This document shows positions 1 through 9,237 of a stretch of 64,000 nt of DNA, piece by piece. The position numbers and the translations under genes were made by a program. This stretch comes from Lentisphaerota bacterium (GTDB lineage: Bacteria > Verrucomicrobiota > Lentisphaeria > Victivallales > Victivallaceae). The stretch spans positions 496,001-560,000 of the forward strand of contig CP071032.1 in the NCBI GenBank assembly GCA_017134815.1, written 5' to 3'. Numbering within the stretch: position 1 is the first letter of the stretch; each line of letters begins with the position of its first letter. The notes below the pieces were generated by a model. The model did not search any database, had not been told where the DNA came from, and saw only the letters and a list, made by a program, of their open reading frames with translations.

Positions 1-381
1 ACCAAACTCGGGGTTTTCTGTACAGCTCCGGCGATTCGTGATTACAAATGGAACTTTGTCAGTGAATTTATCGGCACTGCTGTGCTGCTTATCGGATTAC
101 TTGGTATTATCAATGTAAATAACGGCATAAGCTCTGGCATTGGCCCGTTTCTGGTTGGTGTGCTGATCTGGGCGATCGGGTTAAGCCTTGGCAGCCCTAC
201 CGGGTATGCGATCAACCCGGCCCGTGATCTCGGCCCGAGGATTGCCCATGCCCTGCTGCCGATAAAAGATAAACGTGACGCTGACTGGAAGTATGCCCTG
301 GTACCAATTCTGGGACCGGTTCTCGGCGGCATTACCGGCAGCCTCATTTATGTTGGATGTGAAAAAGTATTTACCATGTAA
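1..381 (+). CDS. glpF: Glycerol facilitator / aquaglyceroporin, C-terminal part (5' end outside window)
   Basis: Only the last 126 residues are present; the frame is open from the first base. The protein is an inner-membrane channel of the MIP family that lets glycerol and similar small polyols diffuse into the cell. The second MIP signature NPARDLGPR is visible near residues 75-83 of the fragment, with the preceding hydrophobic helices (IGLLGIINVNNGI and VGVLIWAIGLSLG) and a final helix (PILGPVLGGITGSLIY). The Asp directly after NPAR favours the glycerol-conducting subgroup over water-only aquaporins. The glycerol kinase gene follows 120 bases downstream on the same strand with no obvious terminator between, so the pair is probably one glpFK operon: uptake followed by trapping as glycerol 3-phosphate. 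Confidence 0.93.
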   Translation, partial: TKLGVFCTAPAIRDYKWNFVSEFIGTAVLLIGLLGIINVNNGISSGIGPFLVGVLIWAIGLSLGSPTGYAINPARDLGPRIAHALLPIKDKRDADWKYALVPILGPVLGGITGSLIYVGCEKVFTM

Positions 382-501
382 GGTTAAGTTGAGTTCAGCC
401 GGTTTAACAGCCTGGCTGCCGGACTTGTTTCGTCCTGACTATAAATCTCTGTAAAAGATGAATTTAAAGCTTTGAAATAAATCAGAAAAGGAGATTCTAC
501 C

Positions 502-2001
502 ATGGCAGAAAAGTATGTACTCGCACTCGATCAGGGAACTACCAGTTCACGTGCTATAATTTTTGATCGTCACGGCAATATTATTGAGGTTTCACAGCGG
601 GAATTTACTCAGATATACCCACAGGCTGGCTGGGTGGAACATAAACCGCAGGAAATCTGGGCTTCTCAAAGCAGTGTAATGACTGAAGTAATGGCAAAGG
701 CCAGTCTGCATCCTGAAGATATTGCCTGCATAGGCATTACCAATCAGCGTGAAACCACTATTATCTGGGACCGGCATACCGGCCGGCCAGTTTACAACGC
801 AATAGTCTGGCAATGCCGCAGGACAGCTGAAGAATGCGAAAAACTGGTTGAACGCGGCCTTGATGACTATGTCCGTGACAACACTGGGTTACTGCTTGAC
901 GCATATTTTTCAGGAACTAAAATTAAATGGATACTGGACAATGTAGACGGTGCACGCGAGAAAGCCCGTAATGGCGACCTGCTTTTCGGAACAGTTGATG
1001 CCTGGCTGGTCTGGAACCTGACTCAGGGGGAAGTTCATGTTACCGACTACACCAATGCATCCAGAACCATGATTTACAATATCCATGAACTGGACTGGGA
1101 TCAGAGAATGCTTGACGAACTTGATATCCCTCGTGCCATGCTGCCGGAGGTTAAGCCCTCAAGTTGTATCTACGGGCATGTTAACCTGGGTGGACGCGGC
1201 GGTCATCGGATACCCATAGCCGGAATTGCCGGCGATCAACAGTCAGCGCTGTTTGGGCAGGCATGTTTTCATAAGGGAATGGCCAAAAATACCTATGGTA
1301 CCGGCTGTTTTATGCTGATGAATACCGGTGAAGACAAAATTCGTTCGCATAACGGGCTGCTAACTACATTGCTGGCAAGCGGCGGCAAAAAACCGCATTA
1401 TGCCCTTGAAGGCAGTGTTTTTATGGGTGGTGCCACCATACAATGGCTGCGGGATGAATTGAAGATTATCCACGACGCTCGCGATGTAGAATATTTTTCT
1501 CGAAAAGTCAAAGACACCGGCGGGGTTTATCTGGTTCCGGCATTTGTTGGTCTTGGGGCCCCGTACTGGGACATGTATGCCCGCGGCACCATTATCGGCA
1601 TGACCCGCGGCACCAACCGCAATCACATTATCCGTGCCGCGGTTGAATCTATTGCCTACCAGAGCCGGGATATGCTTGAAGCAATGCAGGAAGACGCTGG
1701 GATAAAGATTCACGACTTGAAAGTTGACGGCGGTGCAGTGCGTGATGGTTTTCTGATGCAGTTTCAAGCTGACTTGCTTGGAGTAAATGTAGAGCGCCCC
1801 CTGATGACAGAAACCACTGCCTGGGGAGCTGCTTCGCTGGCGGGCCTGGCTACAGGATACTGGAAGGACTTTGATGACATCTCCAGAAACCGCAAAGTGG
1901 AAAGAATCTTCAAGCCGGAAATGCCGGAAGCTGAGAGAATCCGCGTATATTCCGGTTGGAAAAAAGCCGTGGAACGCTCCCGCAACTGGGCTCTTGACTG
2001 A
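502..2001 (+). CDS. glpK: Glycerol kinase
   Basis: Phosphorylates glycerol to sn-glycerol 3-phosphate with ATP, in the cytoplasm. The 499-residue length is exactly that of the family. It is a FGGY-type kinase: the N-terminal phosphate-binding loop reads [14 protein letters not shown] near residues 9-22, followed by the glycerol-contacting stretch around [11 protein letters not shown] (about 79-89), the ADP-binding [13 protein letters not shown] (about 240-252) and [13 protein letters not shown] (about 265-277), and the C-terminal adenine-pocket region [18 protein letters not shown] (about 407-424). The ATG start follows an AAAGGAGA ribosome-binding site by about 7 bases. It lies downstream of glpF and ends at a strong intrinsic terminator, so the operon closes here. 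No glycerol-3-phosphate dehydrogenase is present in the window. Confidence 0.98.
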   Translation: MAEKYVLALDQGTTSSRAIIFDRHGNIIEVSQREFTQIYPQAGWVEHKPQEIWASQSSVMTEVMAKASLHPEDIACIGITNQRETTIIWDRHTGRPVYNAIVWQCRRTAEECEKLVERGLDDYVRDNTGLLLDAYFSGTKIKWILDNVDGAREKARNGDLLFGTVDAWLVWNLTQGEVHVTDYTNASRTMIYNIHELDWDQRMLDELDIPRAMLPEVKPSSCIYGHVNLGGRGGHRIPIAGIAGDQQSALFGQACFHKGMAKNTYGTGCFMLMNTGEDKIRSHNGLLTTLLASGGKKPHYALEGSVFMGGATIQWLRDELKIIHDARDVEYFSRKVKDTGGVYLVPAFVGLGAPYWDMYARGTIIGMTRGTNRNHIIRAAVESIAYQSRDMLEAMQEDAGIKIHDLKVDGGAVRDGFLMQFQADLLGVNVERPLMTETTAWGAASLAGLATGYWKDFDDISRNRKVERIFKPEMPEAERIRVYSGWKKAVERSRNWALD

Positions 2002-2020
2002 GTTTATAATCATTAACTTT

Positions 2021-2056
2021 CGCCCTGACCGGAACTATCTAATCAGGGCGTTTTTT
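2021..2056 (+). terminator. Rho-independent terminator of glpFK
   Basis: CGCCCTGA at 2021-2028 pairs perfectly with TCAGGGCG at 2043-2050 across a 14-base loop, followed at once by six T. It lies 20 bases after the glpK stop codon. Confidence 0.93.
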
Positions 2057-2103
2057 ATGGCTTATAACGTTGAATTTCAAAATTAAAAGGTATATCTTGC
2101 TGC

Positions 2104-3015
2104 ATGAAAAAGATTCTGCCAGATAATATTCAACATGTAGCAATTATTGCCCCGGCCGGGCCGGTTAAGACAGATGCGCTTGACGTCGGGGTGGATATTC
2201 TGCACCGTCAGGGCCTGAAGGTAAGTGTTATGCCTAATGTAAAAACTGGCAGTGAGGTATCTTATCTTTCAGCTGATATTGACAAAAGATTGAGCGATTT
2301 GCACGCCTGCTGGCAGGATAAGTCTATTGATTTAGTTCTTTGTGCACGGGGCGGATTTGGCTCAGTCCAGCTGCTGCCAGAAATTGACTGGGAGCTTATG
2401 CGTTCCAGGCCGCTGCCGCTGATAGGTTACAGCGATATCACGGCATTACACGCCGGAATGCTCAAACACAATGCGGGGATTCCGATCGCGGCCCCGATGC
2501 CATTGAGATACCAGCAGGCTTTTTTTGACTGTAATCATGCTGACTTTACACTGAAATATCTGTATGCAGCGTTTCAGGCTGACCAGGAATATCAATTGAA
2601 GCTGCCGGAATCAATGCCTGCTTATGAGTTTATAAAAGACGGTAAAGCTACCGCTCTGCCATTTACGGCAAATCTGGCGGTTCTGGTTACACTTTGCGGA
2701 ACTCCATGGTTTCCCGATCTGGACAAAAGAATTCTTATTGTTGAAGATATTAATGAGCCCGCATATAAGATAGACCGTTACCTGACTCAACTGGAACATA
2801 ACGGAGTTCTTGGTAAACTGTCAGGGCTGTTTTTCGGCAGCTTTACAGCATGTAGCTCAAAGCAGGATTTAAATCTGATAATTAAAAAATTTGCTGCTTC
2901 CATAAATGGACCGGTCTTGAAAAACTTCCCGTTCGGGCACACTTTTCCGCTGTTGTCAATTAACATGACCCGGACAATGACAGTCGACTCCAAAACGAGA
3001 CTGGTTACAGTCTGA
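2104..3015 (+). CDS. LD-carboxypeptidase (peptidase family S66)
   Basis: A 303-residue serine carboxypeptidase of family S66 (LdcA/MccF). LdcA members cleave the terminal D-alanine from murein tetrapeptides during cell-wall recycling in the cytoplasm; MccF members inactivate microcin C-type peptide nucleotides. The nucleophile-elbow motif IGYSDIT places the catalytic Ser at residue 110, Glu214 lies in VEDINEPAYKIDR, and His279 in LPFGHTFPL. The three match the family triad in order and spacing. An ARGGFGS loop near residue 82 is also typical. There is no signal peptide, in line with a cytosolic recycling enzyme. The start ATG lies 48 bases after the glpK terminator, so the gene needs its own promoter. 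The following gene converges on it with only 4 bases between stops. Murein recycling is the likelier role; MccF-type immunity cannot be excluded. Confidence 0.88.
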   Translation: MKKILPDNIQHVAIIAPAGPVKTDALDVGVDILHRQGLKVSVMPNVKTGSEVSYLSADIDKRLSDLHACWQDKSIDLVLCARGGFGSVQLLPEIDWELMRSRPLPLIGYSDITALHAGMLKHNAGIPIAAPMPLRYQQAFFDCNHADFTLKYLYAAFQADQEYQLKLPESMPAYEFIKDGKATALPFTANLAVLVTLCGTPWFPDLDKRILIVEDINEPAYKIDRYLTQLEHNGVLGKLSGLFFGSFTACSSKQDLNLIIKKFAASINGPVLKNFPFGHTFPLLSINMTRTMTVDSKTRLVTV

Positions 3016-3019
3016 CAAT

Positions 3020-4840
3020 TTATTTTTTGTTCAGCGGCAGAGTGATGATTCCACGCTTGATTTTTGCGTCGATTCCCATTGGATTAAGTTGCCTGCTTTT
3101 CTCCAGATACTTTCTGGCTTCAGTCTGCCGCCCCTGTATTGAGAGCAGATGGAACAGGCGTTCATACAGGTATGAACGCGTCGGGGCGAGTTTTATGGCC
3201 TCATAATAATACCTCTCGGCATCTTCAAGATTGTTTCTGGCAAACATGAAGTCTGCTGCACTGGCCCAGGGGAACGGCGAATAGGGTTTTGCCTTGACAG
3301 CATGAAACAGGCGCTGTCTTACTTCATCCGCGCTGACCCGCATGAAATCTTCTCTTGATTTATTCTTGCGCTCACAGGTATTAAGCAGCCGAGCCATTTG
3401 GTATTCGCCATAAAACAGGTGCCAGCCTCCGGTTATGGTTATAACCAGAATTATTATTGAAACGAGATAAAAAATAAACATTTTTCTGTCAACTCCCAAG
3501 TCCTGTCGAGCCGGTCTGCTGCCGGTCATGCAGACGGTAAAAAGTGCCGCCGCTGCCATTGACGCCGGAACCTGAAGGTTGACATCAGCCAGAGAATGCA
3601 GAAAAAAAGCCGCCAGCCCAAGAAAAAGGGCTGGAACATATTCCAGGTAAACATTTTTTTTAATCAGCATCCGAGCTCGTTTATAAGCAATACAAAGCGG
3701 ATAAAAAAAGACCAGTATGGACGTCACCAGCCCGGCAATTCCACACTGCGAGGCAAAAGCCAGCACAAGGCTGTGGGGAGCATGAGGAGCTTCACTGGAA
3801 AAAAACTGCTTAAGCTGCATATATTTATGAAAAAATTCACCCCAGCCGTTTCCTAAAAACGGCGCCTCAAAGAATATTTTTACTGCAACCCGGTAATAGT
3901 CCAGTCTTGAATAAATCGAATCAAAGCTTCTTGAGGAATATTTGATATAAAAAATTCCTGCAATAATCATAAGCGGCAGTATAATAGCTGCACTGATTCT
4001 CAACCATCGATTTATCGGAAAAATAACCGCACAAACGGCAATGCTCAATATCAACGCAAGAATTGCCGCCCGGCTTCTGGTGCCAACCAGGACAAACAGC
4101 ATCAATGCAGTGAAAAGCGGAACAAATATACTTCTAGCAACGATGGGTGGAGATACTCTTCCGAAAAACTTCCATATTGTAACAAAGCAAAGCGGAATTA
4201 CCAGCAGCAGGAATCCAGCCAGAGAATTACAACTGCTGAAGGTTGCGAAAATACGATTATCAAAAACCCGTGCTTTTAATTCTCCTGCAGGAGTAATTCC
4301 ATTTGCCGCTGTAGTTTTTATAAAATATTCCCGCGTTTCCTCAAAACCGAAAAAATACTGCTCAAAACCGAGCAGCAAAGTGACAAAAGTCCCAGCGACC
4401 AGTGCAGTAAGAAGCCAGTATTTCAATCTATGATTATAGCTGATCACAAGAAAAACGGTCAAAGCGTAAGCCGCAATTCCAAAAAGATGCACCAGTTCCA
4501 GATAAACAAAATCTTTGACAGTAGCTCGTATCATTCCCGCTCCTCCTGCGGCTGCCAGTATGACCCACAAAGCTGCGCATCGGAATGACTTATCGCCAGG
4601 AGCAATCCGGTTCAGCCCGAAAGCCGGCAGGGCTGCCAGAAAAACGATTCCACTGAACAGAGGAAACAGTGTGGTCGGCCAGGAAATAATGCACCATGAA
4701 AACAAATCTGCAGGAAACAAGGCGGCTGTTTCAGGCACACCGGTCAGAGTTCCGAATTTCAGCGGCAGCAGAAATGTAAACAGCAATACCAGACAGGTTG
4801 CCAGATTGCGATAAAAATCCATAAACTTGGAACTGTTCAT
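3020..4840 (-). CDS. O-antigen ligase / polymerase-like membrane protein with C-terminal TPR domain
   Basis: A 606-residue polytopic inner-membrane protein with about a dozen hydrophobic helices over residues 1-460. The signature of the O-antigen ligase (WaaL/Wzy_C) family is visible: GTRSRAAILALI near residue 250, and a periplasmic loop with FLGNGWGEFFHKYM and APHAPHSLVLAFASQCG near 330-375, where the His and Arg residues of the family act. Enzymes of this family transfer or polymerise lipid-linked glycans on the periplasmic face of the membrane. The last 110 residues are soluble and resemble tetratricopeptide repeats (ASAADFMFARNNLEDAERYY, YLYERLFHLLSIQGRQTEAR), a layout common in Wzy_C proteins of PVC bacteria. 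The start has a GGAGAG ribosome-binding site. No sugar-transferase genes adjoin it, so the substrate is unknown. Confidence 0.82.
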   Translation of the reverse strand: MNSSKFMDFYRNLATCLVLLFTFLLPLKFGTLTGVPETAALFPADLFSWCIISWPTTLFPLFSGIVFLAALPAFGLNRIAPGDKSFRCAALWVILAAAGGAGMIRATVKDFVYLELVHLFGIAAYALTVFLVISYNHRLKYWLLTALVAGTFVTLLLGFEQYFFGFEETREYFIKTTAANGITPAGELKARVFDNRIFATFSSCNSLAGFLLLVIPLCFVTIWKFFGRVSPPIVARSIFVPLFTALMLFVLVGTRSRAAILALILSIAVCAVIFPINRWLRISAAIILPLMIIAGIFYIKYSSRSFDSIYSRLDYYRVAVKIFFEAPFLGNGWGEFFHKYMQLKQFFSSEAPHAPHSLVLAFASQCGIAGLVTSILVFFYPLCIAYKRARMLIKKNVYLEYVPALFLGLAAFFLHSLADVNLQVPASMAAAALFTVCMTGSRPARQDLGVDRKMFIFYLVSIIILVITITGGWHLFYGEYQMARLLNTCERKNKSREDFMRVSADEVRQRLFHAVKAKPYSPFPWASAADFMFARNNLEDAERYYYEAIKLAPTRSYLYERLFHLLSIQGRQTEARKYLEKSRQLNPMGIDAKIKRGIITLPLNKK

Positions 4841-5112
4841 AGGGTCTCTCCAGATGCTTTTTTAGTAATATAAGTAATATCCGGGTATAAACAAGCAAAT
4901 TGAATCAATTTATGCAGGTTCAGTGCCAGGGCGCGATGCCTTACTGGAGACTGCAGCATTCACCATAATAAAAAAGACAAATTTGTTTTAAATATTTGCA
5001 GCGTTATAAAAAGTTATATAATTTTTTAAAACAGGCAGCATTAAAGGTTGAAAAATCATATTTTTAAGCAGATATTATTCTGTGGGAACATAAACTTAGG
5101 GAATTGCCGCCA

Positions 5113-6093
5113 ATGAACATAGATCTACTGAATAATGACAGCCTGATTTTTGGTGCAGCTTCTGTGGAATACAGCGACGAAATGTATCGTTTTTACAGAA
5201 TGACTGAGGAGCTTCAGGAGTTTTACAATGCAAACGATAAACATAGAGTCAGGGCCTATTGCCCCTCCGGGGTCAGAATAGGTTTTTTGTCTGACACTTC
5301 AACTTTAGCGATGGAAATTGGGTTTGGGGACTATTCAAGAAGTATTTTCAGCATTGATGTTATAATTGACGGTTCAGAAAAATTCACATTCAGTCCTCCT
5401 GAGAGAACGGATTCTTTTACTTTCAATATGGAGATTGCTTCAGGAGGTGAGCGGAGAATTGAAATTTACCTGCCGGTAATGGCTATTTGCTGGGTCAAGG
5501 GAATTAATATTGAGGATGGAGCGACTCTCGCGCCGCTTCCAGAGTATAATAAAAGAGTTATGTTTGTCGGTGATTCAATAACTCAGGGGATGGTTGTAAG
5601 CAGTCCTTCAATGACCTTCCCGGCACAGTTGTCGCAAAGCCTCGGCTTTGATTTTCACAACTGCGGGGTAGGGGGTGCTGTGATGAAAGGCGTCGTGGGC
5701 AGAATGGTTCAGGAATTTGAATGGAACAGTGTTGTTGTCGCCTATGGAATAAATGATTTTTACCAGGAACGCCAACTATGCGTTTTTGAAGAGGATACCA
5801 GACTGATGCTGGCTAATCTCTGCAAGCGCAAGGGGACCGGTTGTTTTGTGATTACACCAATCCCCTGGGCTACCAGGAAATCACCAAATGAATCAGGTTT
5901 TTACCTGGAAGATTATCGCCAGGTAATCCGCAAAGTTGCTGCCGAGTTTCCGCATTTCAAGGTAATAGAAGGACCGGAACTGGTACCAGATGATCCGACA
6001 TACTTTGTAGATGATTTACACCCCAATGACAAAGGCATGAGCCTGTTTGCTGAAAACCTGAAGAAAAAGCTGGAAGAATCAGGGAGATTTTAA
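5113..6093 (+). CDS. SGNH/GDSL-type hydrolase with N-terminal beta domain
   Basis: An esterase-type hydrolase of about 326 residues. Residues 1-145 look like a beta-rich jelly-roll domain; the SGNH fold follows with block I VGDSITQG (Ser155), block II Gly in CGVGGAVM, block III YGINDF (Asn) and block V DDLHPND (catalytic Asp300 and His303). This arrangement resembles family CE2-type carbohydrate deacetylases and related SsfX3-like acyl esterases, so removal of an acyl group from a sugar is plausible. No signal peptide is seen. A TTG in frame at 5104 would add three residues, but the AGGGA ribosome-binding site at about 5098 fits the ATG at 5113 better. It is flanked by the divergent O-antigen ligase gene across a 270-base AT-rich gap. 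The substrate is unknown. Confidence 0.8.
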   Translation: MNIDLLNNDSLIFGAASVEYSDEMYRFYRMTEELQEFYNANDKHRVRAYCPSGVRIGFLSDTSTLAMEIGFGDYSRSIFSIDVIIDGSEKFTFSPPERTDSFTFNMEIASGGERRIEIYLPVMAICWVKGINIEDGATLAPLPEYNKRVMFVGDSITQGMVVSSPSMTFPAQLSQSLGFDFHNCGVGGAVMKGVVGRMVQEFEWNSVVVAYGINDFYQERQLCVFEEDTRLMLANLCKRKGTGCFVITPIPWATRKSPNESGFYLEDYRQVIRKVAAEFPHFKVIEGPELVPDDPTYFVDDLHPNDKGMSLFAENLKKKLEESGRF

Positions 6094-6157
6094 AATACTT
6101 GATTTTGCTGCATACGGGAGTAGATTGTAAACATTTAATCAGCTTAGGTATTATAAA

Positions 6158-6847
6158 ATGGGCAGAAGAGAAAAATTTGTAAGCAATGGCCTGTACGCAT
6201 TGAGAGAAAAGCATCGTGAACGAATTGCTTCCCAAGAAGATAGCTTACAGTGTGACACTGAAGAAAAAGAAAATATTTCTACTGCGGATAAGGAAGAAAA
6301 CTTGCCGAAAAAAACTAACAATAAATTGAAAGTAGTTCCTGAAAAAGGAATTATAACTCCAGAAAAATCAACTTCGTCAACGCGCAGAATTGCGGTGAAA
6401 CGCATAGATGAATACCTTAAAAACAAGCGGGATTTAACCGCGCGTATCCATCAAAATATTGCCATGCTTGAGGATGAAGGCGAAAAAATGCGCAAAAATG
6501 CGGATCAGGCTGCAGAGCTTACCGCATCGCTGGCGCAGCTGCTGACTGAGTTTGACAAAATCGCTGACGCTCCTGAGAGTGACGAGGCAGTCCTTAATGC
6601 CGAGAAAGAACTGGAAACTTTGAGAATTGAGCTGTTTCGCACGAAAGTAAAAGTTGACTCTTTAATTGATAAATTGAGGCCACAGGGGGGAACCGGTCAG
6701 ATATCTCTGCTGCCCGAGCTGAATTCTCTCAATCAAATCCAGATGTTTAAAATGGGATTATGCTTTGCCCTGCCGCTGATAATTGCCCTGCTGGTGGGGT
6801 GTGCTGTCATAGCCTGGGCAGTGGTTAAATCAATGGGAGGGGTTTGA
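6158..6847 (+). CDS. Unknown coiled-coil protein with C-terminal membrane anchor
   Basis: I do not recognise a family for this 229-residue protein. The first 75 residues are highly charged and probably disordered (rich in Lys and Glu, including EEKENISTADKEENLPKK). Residues 80-175 are predicted by eye to form a long coiled coil with heptad-like Leu/Ile spacing (RIHQNIAMLEDEGEKMRK, AEKELETLRIELFRTK). Near residues 197-225 there is a single strong transmembrane helix (LCFALPLIIALLVGCAVIAWAVV), leaving almost nothing after it: a tail-anchored layout with the coiled coil in the cytoplasm. It is followed after one base by a second small membrane-protein gene and then, after 110 bases, by the sigma factor gene, so the three could be functionally linked. 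That link is inference from position only. Confidence 0.72.
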   Translation: MGRREKFVSNGLYALREKHRERIASQEDSLQCDTEEKENISTADKEENLPKKTNNKLKVVPEKGIITPEKSTSSTRRIAVKRIDEYLKNKRDLTARIHQNIAMLEDEGEKMRKNADQAAELTASLAQLLTEFDKIADAPESDEAVLNAEKELETLRIELFRTKVKVDSLIDKLRPQGGTGQISLLPELNSLNQIQMFKMGLCFALPLIIALLVGCAVIAWAVVKSMGGV

Positions 6848-6848
6848 C

Positions 6849-7043
6849 ATGCATTATGCGGCAAGGATGGACCGCTCGAGACGCAAAAAGCTGGTTTTGA
6901 GATATACTCACACAAAAGGTTTTTCAAAAGTAACCGGCAGAAAAAGCCATGGCTCTTCGATAAATTTTGTCAGAAACCGCATTGTTCTGGGGGTTATGAC
7001 TTTTGTTTTTGCTGTCCCCGGACTTTTTTATTTATTTTTTTAG
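6849..7043 (+). CDS. Unknown small basic membrane protein
   Basis: A 64-residue protein beginning one base after the stop codon of the upstream gene, so it is almost certainly co-transcribed and probably translationally coupled. The upstream sequence GGGAGGGG at about 6835-6842 can serve as a ribosome-binding site. The N-terminal 45 residues are strongly basic (MDRSRRKKLVLRY, VTGRKSH) and the last 19 form one transmembrane helix (IVLGVMTFVFAVPGLFYLFF) ending at the C-terminus. As in its neighbour, the anchor is at the C-terminus with the charged part facing the cytoplasm by the positive-inside rule. No homologue comes to mind. Two tail-anchored proteins of opposite charge (the upstream one acidic and coiled coil, this one basic) might bind each other; that is speculation. 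Confidence 0.65.
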   Translation: MHYAARMDRSRRKKLVLRYTHTKGFSKVTGRKSHGSSINFVRNRIVLGVMTFVFAVPGLFYLFF

Positions 7044-7153
7044 AAAAAAAGTTATATTCATTCTAAAAATACTTCGATATATTTTGAAAAAAACCATTAG
7101 ACAGTATACTTTAGTATGATAGATTTTATGATCGAAACTCAAAAGGTGCATTG

Positions 7154-8563
7154 ATGCCAATTGCCCGCGAAAAAGAAGTGACAGAGAAGAAACAAAAAAG
7201 CAAAGACAAGCAAAAGAGCAAAGTGCAGTCTGAACCTGAGCTGCCGGAGAGGCCTGTTGATAATCCGGATAGAGATTCTCTGCAGATTTACCTGCATCAG
7301 ATTGGTGAAATTCCTCTGGTTGCTGCAGAGCGACAGAAAGAGCTGACCGACGCCATTGATGCAGCTGGCAGAAATTACCGTAAAGCTCTTTATCCCCTTG
7401 GTTTTATCTTGCTGGAACACACCAGAATACTTGATCAGTTTGCAAAGAATAAAACAAATCCCAAAGAGCATTTTCTTCCTTCTTCGCTGCTTGTAAAAGC
7501 AAAGTCCGGCTTTGCTGAGGAAGCGGCGAACTGGAATATCCAGATACAGAGTATTTACAGGAAACTGGTTGCCGCTTACAGGTCTGATCTTGAAAAAGCT
7601 GATGCGTTGCGCAGAAAAGCTTCAGAACTGCTTATGCGCTATGAAGCTGTATATGATCATCTGGAAGAATGGTATGAAGTGGCCCTGGAGTACTTGAGGC
7701 TGGCTGAATTGAAAGGCAGCGAAGATATTTCAGAGGATGGAGTTATCGGGATTGAAGAAAAGTTTTTAATGCCGTATGAACAGCTGCTTGTTCATTTGGA
7801 ATCAATAAAAAGATCGCGAAACACACTTCATGCACTGCATCAGGAAATGCTTGAGGGAAATTTACGACTTGTAATCAGTATTGCCCAGAAATTTCGCAAT
7901 CGCGGGCTGCCTATGAGTGACTTGATACAGGAAGGTAATCTTGGACTGATGCGTGCGCTGGAAAAGTTTGATTTCAGACTGGGACACAAATTCAGCACCT
8001 ATGCAACCTGGTGGATTAAACAGACTATCAGCCGGGCAATTTCTGAACAGGCACGGGTAATACGCATACCGGTGCATATGATAAATACTATCAGTGCAAT
8101 GAATAATGCGGAGCAGACGTTTATTCAGGAAAAGGGCAGGGAACCGTCTATAGAAGAGCTGGCCTCTACTCTGGAAATACCGACTTCGCGCATCAGTGCT
8201 ATCCGCAAAATGGCTCGACAGGCTATATCACTTCAGGCCCCGGTAGGTGACGGAGAGAGCAACTCTGTCCTTGAGGACATTCTGGCATCTGAAGGGACCG
8301 GTGACGACCCGGTCCAGGGAATTGCCGGCAAGGTGGTAAGAGAAAAACTTCGTGAGGTGTTAGCTACATTGCCGGAACGCGAACAACAGATCATTATTAT
8401 GCGGTTTGGTTTGATGGGGTATTCTCCGATGACGCTGGTTGAAGTCAGCAAGCATTTTAATTTGACCCGGGAACGCATTCGGCAACTTGAAATTAAAATT
8501 CTGGAAAAATTACGTTCCCCAAGCAAATTAAAATATTTTGACGGTTTTTTCCACACAAAATAA
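7154..8563 (+). CDS. rpoD: RNA polymerase sigma-70 factor, RpoD type (group 1 or 2)
   Basis: A 469-residue sigma factor directing RNA polymerase to promoters. The ATG at 7154 follows AAAGGTG; a TTG at 7151 is less likely. The first 35 residues are a short Lys/Glu-rich tail in place of a full region 1.1. Region 1.2 is [16 protein letters not shown] (about 38-53). A non-conserved stretch follows to about residue 230. Region 2 runs from [13 protein letters not shown] through [32 protein letters not shown] and VIRIPVHM: the -10 recognition helix is close to the RpoD consensus. Region 3 is [11 protein letters not shown] and region 4.2 is [18 protein letters not shown], the -35 helix-turn-helix. 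These motifs fit a housekeeping factor, but a group 2 paralogue cannot be ruled out without the rest of the genome. Confidence 0.92.
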   Translation: MPIAREKEVTEKKQKSKDKQKSKVQSEPELPERPVDNPDRDSLQIYLHQIGEIPLVAAERQKELTDAIDAAGRNYRKALYPLGFILLEHTRILDQFAKNKTNPKEHFLPSSLLVKAKSGFAEEAANWNIQIQSIYRKLVAAYRSDLEKADALRRKASELLMRYEAVYDHLEEWYEVALEYLRLAELKGSEDISEDGVIGIEEKFLMPYEQLLVHLESIKRSRNTLHALHQEMLEGNLRLVISIAQKFRNRGLPMSDLIQEGNLGLMRALEKFDFRLGHKFSTYATWWIKQTISRAISEQARVIRIPVHMINTISAMNNAEQTFIQEKGREPSIEELASTLEIPTSRISAIRKMARQAISLQAPVGDGESNSVLEDILASEGTGDDPVQGIAGKVVREKLREVLATLPEREQQIIIMRFGLMGYSPMTLVEVSKHFNLTRERIRQLEIKILEKLRSPSKLKYFDGFFHTK

Positions 8564-8671
8564 AATTTACCAATTGTTCTCTATTTATTTTTTTGTGGTT
8601 TCAGTCTTTAAAAACCAAAAAAGAACGTTATTTATATCTCTGTGCTTAATACACTAAATTGAGGTTTTAGA

Positions 8672-9193
8672 ATGGACTCAAAGCTTGATTTCATATTCAA
8701 AAGGCGCAGCGTGCGTAAATTTACTGATGAACCGGTAAGCGCAACTCAGCTGAACAGCCTGCTTGAAGCGGCCATGGCTGCCCCGTCTGCAGTGGCTAAA
8801 GATCCGTGGCGCTTTATTATTGTCAGAGACAGAAAAAACCTGATAGCAATAAGTGAGTTTCTGTCAAACGGCAGTTTTTTAAGTTCTGCAGGATGCGGTA
8901 TTGTTGTATGCGGTGATATCAATGAGGCTCACTCCAACAGCTTGTCTTACATGATTCAGGACTGTTCAGCGGCAATAGAAAATATTCTGCTGGCTGTTAC
9001 AGCTCTGAATCTTGGTGCCTGCTGGCTGGGAGTTCACCCCCGGGAAGACCGCATGGAGAACATAAGTGGGTTCTGCAAACTGCCTTCTCACATAATTCCA
9101 ATTGGAGTGATTGCCATTGGCCATCCGGCTAAACAGCCGGAGCCGCGCACCAGATACAATCCTGATTATATCAATCAGGAAAAGTGGTCCTGA
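8672..9193 (+). CDS. Nitroreductase-family flavoprotein
   Basis: A 173-residue FMN-dependent oxidoreductase of the small nitroreductase family, normally a homodimer using NAD(P)H. The N-terminal FKRRSVRKFTDEPV (about residues 9-22) is the phosphate-binding and dimer signature, AAMAAPSAVAKDPWRFII (about 33-50) the second FMN contact, and LGACWLGVHPRE (about 113-124) plus IGVIAIGHPA (about 148-157) complete the pattern. Family members reduce quinones, nitroaromatics or flavins; the physiological substrate cannot be told from sequence. The ATG follows GAGGT. It lies 108 bases after the sigma factor gene without a visible terminator, so read-through is possible, and it ends at a palindromic bidirectional terminator. 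Confidence 0.88.
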   Translation: MDSKLDFIFKRRSVRKFTDEPVSATQLNSLLEAAMAAPSAVAKDPWRFIIVRDRKNLIAISEFLSNGSFLSSAGCGIVVCGDINEAHSNSLSYMIQDCSAAIENILLAVTALNLGACWLGVHPREDRMENISGFCKLPSHIIPIGVIAIGHPAKQPEPRTRYNPDYINQEKWS

Positions 9194-9195
9194 CA

Positions 9196-9228
9196 ATAAA
9201 AAAGCCCTCCAGCTGGAGGGCTTAAGTT
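9196..9228. terminator. Bidirectional terminator between convergent genes
   Basis: A perfect 22-base palindrome, AAGCCCTCCAG followed by CTGGAGGGCTT, spans 9202-9223. On the plus strand it is followed by AAGTTTTATTA; on the minus strand by a run of T (the complement of the A-run before 9202). It sits between the nitroreductase stop (9193) and the stop of the minus-strand acetolactate decarboxylase-like gene (9238). Confidence 0.88.
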
Positions 9229-9237
9229 TTATTACGA

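Noticed and set aside
1360-2013. 217-codon open frame antisense to glpK
   Set aside because: Mirror of a well-conserved gene; no ribosome-binding site and no protein-like pattern.
7084-7120. TTGAAA and TATACT or TATGAT before the sigma factor gene
   Set aside because: Spacers of 15 or 25 bases do not fit a sigma-70 promoter well; too weak to list.
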